From positions 250,636-314,635 of the forward strand of contig CAKOGP040001001.1 of NCBI GenBank assembly GCA_933822405.4: a stretch of 64,000 nt of DNA, given 5' to 3'. Position 1 is the stretch's first letter. Every line of letters begins with the position of its first letter. The DNA is from Cylindrotheca closterium. Its lineage: Eukaryota; Bacillariophyta; Bacillariophyceae; Bacillariales; Bacillariaceae. A program made the position numbers and the translations under genes. Below the pieces are notes generated by a model. It made no database searches. It was given only the letters and a program-made list of their open reading frames with translations, and had not been told where the DNA came from. Positions 1 through 8,567 of this stretch are shown here, piece after piece.

Positions 1-1390
1 TGAGTAAAAACTCACACGTTTGAGTTATAACTCACAGGATCTCCCAACTTCAGGATTCCGTCTATTGATATGATTTGGAATTCGAAGTTTCTTAATGACC
101 CTGCGACCATCAAATGACCCTTTGTTATTTACAGAATTAGGATCAGAAAAGATCAAAAATAAAGTTGTTCTGTGAAAATGATATTGTTTAAAAACTGAAA
201 TATATTTAAGGCAGCGATCGCCCATCGAAAGACATCAGAATTCCCACAGTCGACCCCGCGCGGTACGGATTTTCGTCATTTGCCGGGTGTTCCTGACGGA
301 AGTGATAATAAAATAATTTCCGTTTTAACTAACGATGTACGAAAGAATAAAACCCAATGGAAAATATGGAACGAATTTCAATGTTCGTTGAAGTCTGCAA
401 TACCAGGTAATATATTTCCAGCCTATGTATGTCTTGCCCATCATGGTGACGTTTCTTTTATCATCGGTACTACTTGTTCCCAGAAGGGAGCTTCAATATT
501 CATTGAAGAATGCAAAGGGTTACTGTAGCTCCTGTGGCGGTGTCTGTATCAGTGCTCTCTGTCCTCATCGGGAGTGCTAGTTACGCGGTACCTATGCCAT
601 ATCTACAGTAGCAACAGTGCTCGTGGTAAGCAAGGTCCGAAGGACTTCAATTTTTCGAGTGCAGCAATGGCACCAAAAATCGAGAAACAATAAATGAAGA
701 GGAGTCGTCCCTGGAAAGTAGGGTAGTGCAATAGCGAAGTTCAATACTAATTGAAAACTGCAAACGGTCATTACCATCCTTGCAGCTCCCTATATCACGT
801 TGTCTTCATCATTTTTCTCTATTAACCAGCAGATCCGTACTAGCTACTTCCCTTGTTGTTGACGTGTGTTTGAAAATACAACAAGTGTGATTGAAAATAC
901 CGAGAAACCATAAAGTGCTTCTGGAAAGTTGATCGAGACTCAATGTTAGTTGAAGATTTTCTCCTGATTTGTCTCAATTTGTCTACAGTCTCGCTGATAG
1001 AGAAGAACATGATGGACAGTACCATGTACCGATATATACCATACTTGTGTTAGGTACCGCCTTCCTGTACATATACCGGTACTGTCAAGGATATCTTTGC
1101 CTCTCAAATTTTCTCTGGTTTCAATCTAATCGCACGAGTCAAATATTTCGGACGTCATGTCATGCATGTCGTATGTCTGCTTCTCGTCGCTCGCATCCGA
1201 CGCGCAAAGGCACTGGATGTCGGGATACTACGACACGTCTGTCATCATATAAACCGTAGGCCTCATCATCGTTGCGACTACTCGTATACGTGTGCCTATA
1301 AAACGTTATTTACCCATCCGCGAAACAAGGATAAACTCCGTGAGCTACCAGGTACCATCTTCAAAGCGGCTGGAAACGTCAGTGGTCGTC
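1..1390. other. Intergenic, with a decayed two-copy repeat
   Basis: No convincing gene. Open frames here are short, lack family resemblance and mostly lack an ATG. Two stretches, about 640-770 and 880-960, resemble each other: both have a cgagaaac-a-ataaa segment, then a tggaaagt segment, then a ttcaat(g/a)-tta-ttgaa-type segment. A third partial copy of the last segment lies near 490-516. This suggests an old degenerate direct repeat with a period near 230 bp. A taccggta motif occurs at about 1073. Confidence 0.4.
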
Positions 1391-2185
1391 ATGCCCGATA
1401 TGAAATTTCAATGCAGACATTGTGGGCTTTTGATGTCAATATTCCTGATTTCTTCATCTCTGCATGGATCAATGGCGTTTCTCTGCCCCATAAGTTCACC
1501 GCCCATCAGTATGCGCAAGCTCGGAAAGATATCAGAGTGCCAATCAAGTTCTCTATCCACCAATCCTGTCCATCAATTCTTACCACCAGGCACGACATGG
1601 CCAACATACACCAAATACTGGGCCTTGCCCAGAGATGAGGACAACGATTCACAAAACGAGGCTCTTCAAGACAGCACCAGTATTGAGAACACTAAGCTTC
1701 AGAAAAATACCAAAATTGATGAGCAAACTCAAAACATGCTGGTTTCTCTTCTTCGGAATACGGATTTGTTGGAGGTGCGATTGGATGCCACCTTATGTGC
1801 CATTTTTGGAATGGCACGCTTCTTGCTCTATGACTTGACACTTCCACGAAAAAAAATTCCTGGGATGGAAATTGTGGATGTCGTTGCCGTCCTAAATACC
1901 TTTTCCTCGGCAGCCGTTTTGGCCATATTATGGAGTATTGCAGGAGTTGCCATTGGACTATTTGACACAAGAACAAACAGCAAGGATGACCCCACGTTAT
2001 TGATTCAGTTAATAGGGACCACTGCCTTTTCAGTCCCCCTGTGGGTCTTTGTAGAAAAGGTATGTCACTGGCCAATCTCCGCTGGATTGGAGAGTGCATC
2101 TCTTGTTTATGCAATGCTTCTGTCAAGCTTGGGGGTTCTGGGAACTATGCTGATTGCAAGGACGCTATCTCGATTCCTGCCATGA
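1391..2185 (+). CDS. Putative plastid-targeted membrane protein, function unknown
   Basis: Protein of 264 residues from the ATG at 1391; the ATG at 1400 is a close alternative. The N-terminus has a hydrophobic signal-peptide-like segment (about residues 14-27) ending G-S-M-A|F-L-C-P. The F at predicted +1 matches the diatom ASAFAP-type bipartite plastid presequence, and the next ~60 residues are Ser/Thr/Pro-rich like a transit peptide. The mature part has three predicted membrane segments, in order around V-V-A-V-L-N-T-F, L-L-I-Q-L-I-G-T and S-L-V-Y-A-M-L-L. I do not recognise the family. Seen: presequence and hydrophobic segments. Inferred: a plastid envelope or thylakoid location. The longer upstream frame begins at a non-ATG codon and was not used. 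The neighbouring channel gene converges on it, with about 40 bp between the two stop codons. Confidence 0.7.
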   Translation: MPDMKFQCRHCGLLMSIFLISSSLHGSMAFLCPISSPPISMRKLGKISECQSSSLSTNPVHQFLPPGTTWPTYTKYWALPRDEDNDSQNEALQDSTSIENTKLQKNTKIDEQTQNMLVSLLRNTDLLEVRLDATLCAIFGMARFLLYDLTLPRKKIPGMEIVDVVAVLNTFSSAAVLAILWSIAGVAIGLFDTRTNSKDDPTLLIQLIGTTAFSVPLWVFVEKVCHWPISAGLESASLVYAMLLSSLGVLGTMLIARTLSRFLP

Positions 2186-2224
2186 CAATTTGAGCGATAT
2201 GTATCAATATTATACAGGCTTTAT

Positions 2225-3778
2225 CTATGCATTGCGAGGGGCCGTGAGGGGCGTGGGATTTTCCCAAATATCTTCGTTGCCTTTGACTTCTTTTTCATCG
2301 GCCGACTCTACGTCGGCATAATGTTGGCTCGTTGTGTTTGACTCGATTTCCATGGAACTATTCGGTCCTACTACCTTCCCAGAATGGTATTCAGGATGGC
2401 GAGCTTTGAAGCGACGTACCATATACCATGAAATAAGGATCAACAAAATCGGCAAACCAACTGAAATACCAATTACGCCGCCAGACGTCAATTGATCACC
2501 ATGAAGGACATTAGCGGTTACCATGATGTTGCAAACTACCAAGAAGAAAAGAGGAACCACCACTCTGCAGACACGGTCCACCATCTTTGCCGCCAATGGA
2601 TGGCCTTGAATGTGCAAAGTTCGGACAGCTACGTTCTCAACTGCCGTCAAAATCTGCATCACAAAGGTCACCAGCACAAAGTTTGCCAAGAATGTGTTAT
2701 TGACATGTCTTGGTACGACATCCGTGACCACGAATTGATAGGCAGCAGATGTGAGCACACCGGTAAAGGAGATAGCCATGCGGTCTGCCAAGTCAGTTGG
2801 GCCCATCCAAAAGACTGCCCACGAAATGGCCACAATCAAGCCGAGCGGGATGCAAACCTTGGTAACATAGAACGCTGGATTTCTGTACACATGAATCTCA
2901 GTCACCAGCTCGGAGAAAGGATGGCGATCGCGAGCTTCCATGACAGTTTCAAGATGTTCTTCAATGTGCGTCATGGTTTGTTCTGGGATTTCGAAATCTT
3001 CCGAAAATCCTACCAGGTCTTCTTCGATATGAAATAACATTTGGTTGCTATTCCATGCGAAAGACTCAACTTCGGCTCTCAAGATTTGCTTGTCAAAGGG
3101 AAATCGCTCCATTTCATACTTTGAGGTCAAGGTCACCTTAAACTTTTCCCTGTACTCGACAGTACCATCGCTCTCAATGATGACTTCTTGGTTTTCAGTG
3201 ACCCGTTTCCCTTTTTCGTTTTTGAATGTAATAGCTGGCCACCAGATGGCTTCCAGCTCTTTTTCCGCGTCTCTTTCTAGGTAGATGTGTCGTGCTTTGC
3301 CTGCTTCTTCGCCATCAAACTTGGTATGTGGATCACACCAAATGAGATCCAGATATCCTTCCATATCAAAAGTACTTAGACCTGGATCAAGGTTGAAGAT
3401 ATTGTGTATGTAAAGCCCAATATCCACAATAGTAGGTCCATCCGGATTAGGCGGGGACACGTAAGCGGGATGGTCCAGGTGAATCAAAAGTTCATTGAGA
3501 GGCAAGGAGTGTGGATCGACCTCGGCGAGATAAGTTTGGTTTGCATAATCCACATTGGAGCAAGCTCCAGCTCGCTTGGGTTGCTCGTCATCAGCGTACT
3601 CCGATGGTGAAGAGGATCCCAAGTTCCGAAGATGTTCGGGAATGGGACCGGCTTTAATTGGAGTAGTAGGTGCGTTCTGATGGCAGAGCCCGAAAACTCC
3701 AATGAAGAGGATGGCGATTGAAGGAGCGATGCATTTTATGAGCATAGGGCGGTTCTCTTTCTTGAAGCTCCGTTCCAT
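2225..3778 (-). CDS. Pentameric ligand-gated ion channel, Cys-less type (copy 1)
   Basis: 517 residues from the ATG at 3778 (context accATGG); a longer frame exists but opens with GTG. Order: short cytoplasmic N-terminus, one hydrophobic segment (about 14-32), an extracellular ligand-binding domain (about 95-300), then membrane segments M1 (307-325), M2 (332-354), M3 (362-382) and M4 (404-424). The signature F-P-F-D-K-Q at 226-231, preceded by W-W-P-A and followed by E-S-F-A-W, is the pLGIC core loop. The flanking cysteines of metazoan Cys-loop receptors are absent, as in bacterial ELIC/GLIC-like channels. A further hydrophobic segment follows M4 (about 433-453), which standard pLGICs lack. 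The N-terminal segment may be a signal anchor. Ligand and ion selectivity cannot be read from the sequence. It is a tandem duplicate of the gene at 4310-5797. Confidence 0.9.
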   Translation of the reverse strand: MERSFKKENRPMLIKCIAPSIAILFIGVFGLCHQNAPTTPIKAGPIPEHLRNLGSSSPSEYADDEQPKRAGACSNVDYANQTYLAEVDPHSLPLNELLIHLDHPAYVSPPNPDGPTIVDIGLYIHNIFNLDPGLSTFDMEGYLDLIWCDPHTKFDGEEAGKARHIYLERDAEKELEAIWWPAITFKNEKGKRVTENQEVIIESDGTVEYREKFKVTLTSKYEMERFPFDKQILRAEVESFAWNSNQMLFHIEEDLVGFSEDFEIPEQTMTHIEEHLETVMEARDRHPFSELVTEIHVYRNPAFYVTKVCIPLGLIVAISWAVFWMGPTDLADRMAISFTGVLTSAAYQFVVTDVVPRHVNNTFLANFVLVTFVMQILTAVENVAVRTLHIQGHPLAAKMVDRVCRVVVPLFFLVVCNIMVTANVLHGDQLTSGGVIGISVGLPILLILISWYMVRRFKARHPEYHSGKVVGPNSSMEIESNTTSQHYADVESADEKEVKGNEDIWENPTPLTAPRNA

Positions 3779-4309
3779 GGTTGTTGTGTTCGTTTGTTTG
3801 TTGAGAAAAGGATTCACAATGTGTATTCCTGCTCTTACCAGAACAGCAGTTTCAAGTTGTTCGGGAATGTTTTATGGATGGGTGCGATAGTGATAGATCA
3901 GGTCGCTCCAAATTCTTGATGATATTTTTTTGGGCTTCGTCGCGAAGGGGAGAACTTCAATCATGGAATCGTTCTCGGGGTAAAAAACCTGGAGAACAAA
4001 AGTTTCCCTAATGTTTTGGTGGTGCGGGGCTGGTCAATATTTCACTGTTGAATATCAATGCCATCGTATCGAAATTTTGTGGAGCTAAAAACCCGAACTC
4101 TCGAAGGCACGAAGACGCAACCAAATCATAAAATAGAAAAGACCCGCCCCGCCTATTCCCCAGGTCATACCGGTACCGGTAGAACCAAGCACCCAAGAGA
4201 GTAACAGCGTTGAAAACAAGAATTAATGAGAGTACCAATAGCAATAAGTTTCCAGGTGAGTCTAGTTTGAGTTAGAGGAAAACTATTTTGATTCAATTTG
4301 TAGTTCAGA
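3779..4309. other. Intergenic spacer between the two channel genes
   Basis: About 530 bp holding the 5' flank of channel copy 1. The region just upstream of the ATG (about 3779-3817) closely matches that of copy 2, so the duplication extends into the 5' UTR. A double taccggta motif sits near 4169-4181. A minus-strand open frame at 4008-4244 has no family resemblance and is not called. Confidence 0.6.
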
Positions 4310-5797
4310 CTATTTATCCTCTCCTGACTCTACATCGATATGGTCTTGGCTAGTTTTGTTCAAATCCTTTTCGATGGGATTATCTGTCCCTGTCTTCGCA
4401 GAGCCGTATTCAGGGTGGCTAGCTTTGAAGCGACGAATCATGTACAACACAATTAGTATCAGCAAAACTGGCAAACCGATCGAGACGCAGAGGAGTCCAC
4501 CATACGACAATTTATCATCATGTAGAATCTGAACGCTTGCCATGATGTTGCAAACTGCCAGAAAGAGAAGCGGCACAACAACTCTGCAGACACGGTCTAT
4601 CATCTTTGCTGCCAAAGGGTGGCCTTGAAAGTGCAAATTCCGGACAGCCACGTTCTCAATCGCAGTCAAAATCTGCATCACAAAGGTCACCAGCACAAAG
4701 TTTGCCAAGAACGTATTGGTAATGTGTCTTGGTAGAATGTCGGACACAACAAACTGATATGCAGCAGACGTGAGCACTCCAGTAAAGGAGATCGCCATGC
4801 GGTTTGCCAGATCGGTTGGGTCCATCCAAAAGACTGCCCACGAAATGGCCACAATAAGGCAAAGTGGAATGCAAACCTTGGTAACGTAGTACGCTGGATT
4901 CCTGTGGATATGAATCTCAGTCACTAGCTCGGAGAATGGGTGGCGATCGCGAGCCTCCTTGACAGTTTCAAGATGTTCTTCAATGTGGGTCATGGTTTGT
5001 TCGGGAATTTCGAAGTCTTCCGAAAAGCCTACTAGGTCCTCCTCGATATGAAACTGCATTTGGTCGCTGTTCCATGCGAAGGACTCAACCTCGGCTCTCA
5101 AGACCTGCTTGTCGAAAGGAAACTGTGTCATTTCATATTTGGACGTCAAAGTTACCTTGAACTTTTCTCTGTACTCGACAGTACCATCGCTCTCAATAAC
5201 AACTTCCTGGTTTTCCGTCACTCGCTTCCCCTTTTCGTTTTTGAATGCAATCGCTGGCCACCAAATAGACTCCAATTCTTTTGCCGCGTCTCTTTCTAGA
5301 AAAATGTGCCGATCCTTGCCCTCGGCTTCTGCATCAAACTTGGTATGCGGATCACACCAGATGAGATCAAGATATCCTTCCATTTCAAAAGTACTTAGAC
5401 CTGGATCAAGATCGAATATGCTGTGTATGTAGAGTCCAATATCCACAATGGTAGGTCCATTTGGATTTGGCGGGGACACAAAGAAGGGATGATCCAATTC
5501 AATCATAAGTTCATTGAGAGGCAAGGAGTGTAAATCAACCTGGTCCAGATAGGTTGCGTTTGCGTAATCCACATTGGCACAAGCTCCAGCCCGCTTGGTT
5601 TGTTCGTCGGTATTGTAATCAGATGGCAAAGAGGATCCCAAGTTGCGAAGGTGTTCGGGAATGGGTTGCGGACTTTCAATAGGAGGAGCAGATGGCCCCT
5701 CGTGCTGATATAATACACCAAAGACGAGGAGGGCGATTGCAGGAGTGATGCATTTTATGAGTATGGGACGGTTCTCTTTCTTGAAGCTAACATCCAT
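4310..5797 (-). CDS. Pentameric ligand-gated ion channel, Cys-less type (copy 2)
   Basis: 495 residues from the ATG at 5797; as in copy 1, the upstream extension opens with GTG and is probably UTR. The layout matches copy 1: N-terminal hydrophobic anchor, ligand-binding domain with W-W-P-A and F-P-F-D-K-Q without the Cys-loop cysteines, M1-M4, and an extra C-terminal hydrophobic segment. The C-terminal tail is shorter and differs in sequence. The transmembrane block and the region around the F-P-F-D loop are the best conserved between copies. The N-terminal linker (P-rich in copy 2) and the C-terminal cytoplasmic tail have diverged most, which suggests conserved gating with altered targeting or regulation (inference). 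Confidence 0.9.
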   Translation of the reverse strand: MDVSFKKENRPILIKCITPAIALLVFGVLYQHEGPSAPPIESPQPIPEHLRNLGSSLPSDYNTDEQTKRAGACANVDYANATYLDQVDLHSLPLNELMIELDHPFFVSPPNPNGPTIVDIGLYIHSIFDLDPGLSTFEMEGYLDLIWCDPHTKFDAEAEGKDRHIFLERDAAKELESIWWPAIAFKNEKGKRVTENQEVVIESDGTVEYREKFKVTLTSKYEMTQFPFDKQVLRAEVESFAWNSDQMQFHIEEDLVGFSEDFEIPEQTMTHIEEHLETVKEARDRHPFSELVTEIHIHRNPAYYVTKVCIPLCLIVAISWAVFWMDPTDLANRMAISFTGVLTSAAYQFVVSDILPRHITNTFLANFVLVTFVMQILTAIENVAVRNLHFQGHPLAAKMIDRVCRVVVPLLFLAVCNIMASVQILHDDKLSYGGLLCVSIGLPVLLILIVLYMIRRFKASHPEYGSAKTGTDNPIEKDLNKTSQDHIDVESGEDK

Positions 5798-6705
5798 GGT
5801 CGTGTTCGTTTGTTGGCTGAGAAAGGGATTCACGATATCTATTGTTGCTGTTACCGGTGCTAGCGCAGTTGTTGGAGTTGAGGGATGTGAGTTCGTAAAT
5901 TAAAAGGTTCTCTCAAAGGTTGAGGTTTCGTTTGGGCCTTTTGGTGGAGTGCAAAACATCAAAAATGAGAACTCAAATCACAAAAACCAACAGAGCAATA
6001 GCTGGGAAAAACCTGAAGAACAATCCTCCACAAATTGTTCTGATCGATTTGAAAAAGGGTAGGAAGGATTATATAAAATACATTCGAATACATACAGTAC
6101 CGGTACGTAGTGTACCGGTACCTACAGTAATTTCCGAAACTTTTGACTACTCGTCGCATGAAATAAAATTTCCGAAACTTTTGACTCCTCTAAAATTTCC
6201 GAAACTTTTGACTCGCGATGGAGTCAACGCATTCACAAACAATGCAAAGGAACTTCTCTTGCAAAAGTAGTATTACGACATTTATTGTGTCTTAAAAAAC
6301 CTCAACTAGACTGATATAATTTTATATTTTGCATCATTTTCATTCGATTTCGTTTTCCTGCCATCTGGCTCCTCCCTTCCTTCCGTCTTAAAGGCAATCC
6401 CAATGATTCCCATCGGTTATGATCTCTAGTCTGTCGCTAACTTTGAAGTGTGGTTAGAAAACTTTCAGACGCTGCAAGCGAGGTTCTGGCGATGTTACAG
6501 ATGACAGCAGCCGTGAAGGGTGTCACAATTCTATCGCCCCAGTCGGCCTTCGATCGCCAGACGGACAATTAACGGATGAATAATCAATCCACCCGCCCGC
6601 CCGTCGGATCGAATGAATCGTTGGATTCAACATCATTCATTCGTGAACGAGACACGGGACGAATATTTTACAAACGCAGCACCAAAAGATATCAGCAACA
6701 TCACC
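5798..6705. other. Divergent promoter region between channel copy 2 and the dipeptidase
   Basis: About 900 bp with no supported gene. It contains two taccggta-type motifs (about 6102-6121) and the triple 20-bp repeat listed separately. The last ~90 bp before 6706 include an in-frame ATG at 6613, but the dipeptidase homology starts only after 6706. Confidence 0.6.
6129..6213. repeat. Three direct copies of a 20-bp element
   Basis: The 20-mer aatttccgaaacttttgact occurs exactly at 6129-6148, 6167-6186 and 6194-6213, with start-to-start distances of 38 and 27 bp. It lies in the divergent interval between an ion-channel gene (minus) and the dipeptidase gene (plus), so it could be a cluster of transcription-factor sites, but it could also be a small duplication with no function. 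Confidence 0.75.
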
Positions 6706-8331
6706 ATGAGCGAAGGGTTCCAGCAAAAGTTTTTTGACCATGTCGACAAGAACCAAGCCCTCTATATTGAACGGCTAGCTGAAGCCGTTGGAATTCCCTC
6801 TATTTCGTCTGACTTGGAAAACCATTTGGGCGATGTCAACCAAATGATTGATTGGACCAAGGCACACATTGACCGTCTAGGAGGAAAGACGAATCTCGTG
6901 GTGAATCCACTCAACTCTGACAAGATAACCTATCCACCGATCCTCTTGGGAGAGTTCCACGTGGACCCCAAGAAAAAGACAGTCTGTGTGTATGGACAGT
7001 AAGTCTCTCCCAGCGATGTGATTCGTGAAGTATTTCTCCCTTATTATTATTCCACCCGCGCTCATATATGTTAATCTATCTTCAGCTTGGATGTTCAGCC
7101 AGCCGAAAAAGACGACGGATGGGACACGGAGCCATTCACTCTTGTAGAGAAAGATGGAAAGCTCTATGGTAGAGGAAGTACTGATGACAAGGGGCCCGCT
7201 TTGTCTTGGCTATGGATTGTGGAAGCCCACCAAGCGTTGGGTGTCGACTTGCCACTCAACATCAAAATCATGTACGAAGGTATGGAAGAATATGGATCCG
7301 AAGGTCTTTTTGAAACGATTCGGGATGAAGGCAAGCCGGGACAGTTTTTGGATGATGTCGATTTCTTTTGCATTAGCGACAACTACTGGGTGGGCAAAAC
7401 AAAGCCATGCTTGACATATGGACTGCGAGGATTGGCCTACTTCCAAGTTGGTGTCAAAGGATGTGAACAAGACCTTCATTCTGGTAATCATGGTGGCGGT
7501 ATTCACGAAGCAATGACAGATTTGGTGCGCTTGATGGCCACTCTAGTCGATACCAATGGAAAGATTCTGGTGGACGGTGTTATGGATTCCGTCAAGCCAT
7601 TGACTCCAGAAGAAGAGGCCCTCTACGAGAGTATTGATTTTAATGTCGAAAGCTACAAGGAAGAAAACGGTGTCAAGAATGTCAGTGACAAACTCTTGTA
7701 CGATAACAAGAAGGACCTACTTATGCATCGTTGGAGGTATCCAACACTATCCATCCACGGAATCGAGGGCGCATTCAGCGGCAAGGGTGCCAAAACTGTC
7801 ATTCCTGCTGGAGTCAAGGGCAAGTTTTCGCTTCGACTGGTTCCCGATCAAGATCCAAAGCAAATTGAAAAGTGTGTGAAGGCACATTTGGAAACCGAGT
7901 TTGCCAAGCTCCAATCTCCCAACAAGCTAGAAATTGAATTGATTCATGGGGCTGTGGCTTGGTTGTCGGACCCGAAGCATCCCAACTACCAAGCAGCTGC
8001 AAGAGCGGTTGAGAAGGTGTATGGGTGTGAACCTGACTACACGCGTGAAGGTGGTAGCATTCCCATCACCTCTGCGATTGAAGAGGCTACTGGAATGAAC
8101 GTTCTGTTGCTTCCCATTGGGGCTTGCGATGACATGGCACACAGTCAAAATGAAAAGTACAATATTTCCAACATGATGAATGGTATCAAAGTGCTTGGTG
8201 TCTATCTCCATGAACTAGGAAAGATCCAAGGTCCGAAACCATCGGATTGCAAATGCATTCCGCTGACGCAAGAAGAGCTTATGGTTCCAGGAGCCTTCCT
8301 CCGAGGATTCAAATGCAAGTGTGAGATGTAG
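6706..8331 (+). CDS. CNDP2: Cytosolic non-specific dipeptidase (M20 family, CNDP2-like)
   Basis: Two exons, 6706-6998 and 7086-8331, with an 87-nt GT-AG intron. Splicing restores the canonical G-H-L-D-V-Q-P metal-site motif exactly across the junction. Product 512 residues. The ATG at 6706 (catcaccATGAG) is chosen over the one at 6613 because homology to animal CNDP2 begins here. Di-zinc ligands and catalytic residues are visible: the H of G-H-L-D-V-Q-P, the D of G-R-G-S-T-D-D-K-G-P, the E-E of E-G-M-E-E-Y-G-S-E, the D of C-I-S-D-N-Y-W, and the H of D-M-A-H-S-Q-N-E-K. The lid/dimerisation domain signature M-H-R-W-R-Y-P is present. The enzyme hydrolyses dipeptides in cytosolic peptide and glutathione-derived Cys-Gly turnover (family knowledge). 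Oddity: a C-terminal extension of about 35 residues with a D-C-K-C and terminal F-K-C-K-C-E-M, not part of the usual fold. Confidence 0.95.
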
Positions 8332-8567
8332 ACATCTGAACGTCTAGTTAGTTTTATACCATAGCTTCTATAATTAACGAGGACCAATTCCTAAATCTAT
8401 TCGGATGTAGTCAGTTTTCGACTTCGCATCATTGTTTCGTCAGACCAAATTCTTTGCGATGGGATTGATATCCCAAGCACTTTCTGAGGAGACTTCAACT
8501 ATAATGAAAGGGAGTTGATACTCTGGTATCAACTGTCCGCCGCCAAGGGTGGCACGCTGTAACGCCT

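Noticed and set aside
280..528. Open frame of 82 codons
   Set aside because: No ATG start, no family resemblance, and it overlaps degenerate repeat sequence.
3779..3817. 13-residue N-terminal extension of channel copy 1 (and the same in copy 2)
   Set aside because: Conserved between copies, but both open with GTG. The first ATG in good context is at 3778 and 5797, so the conservation is better explained as duplicated 5' UTR.
4008..4244. Minus-strand open frame with a hydrophobic start
   Set aside because: Short, contains translated taccggta repeat sequence, and has no homologue-like motif.
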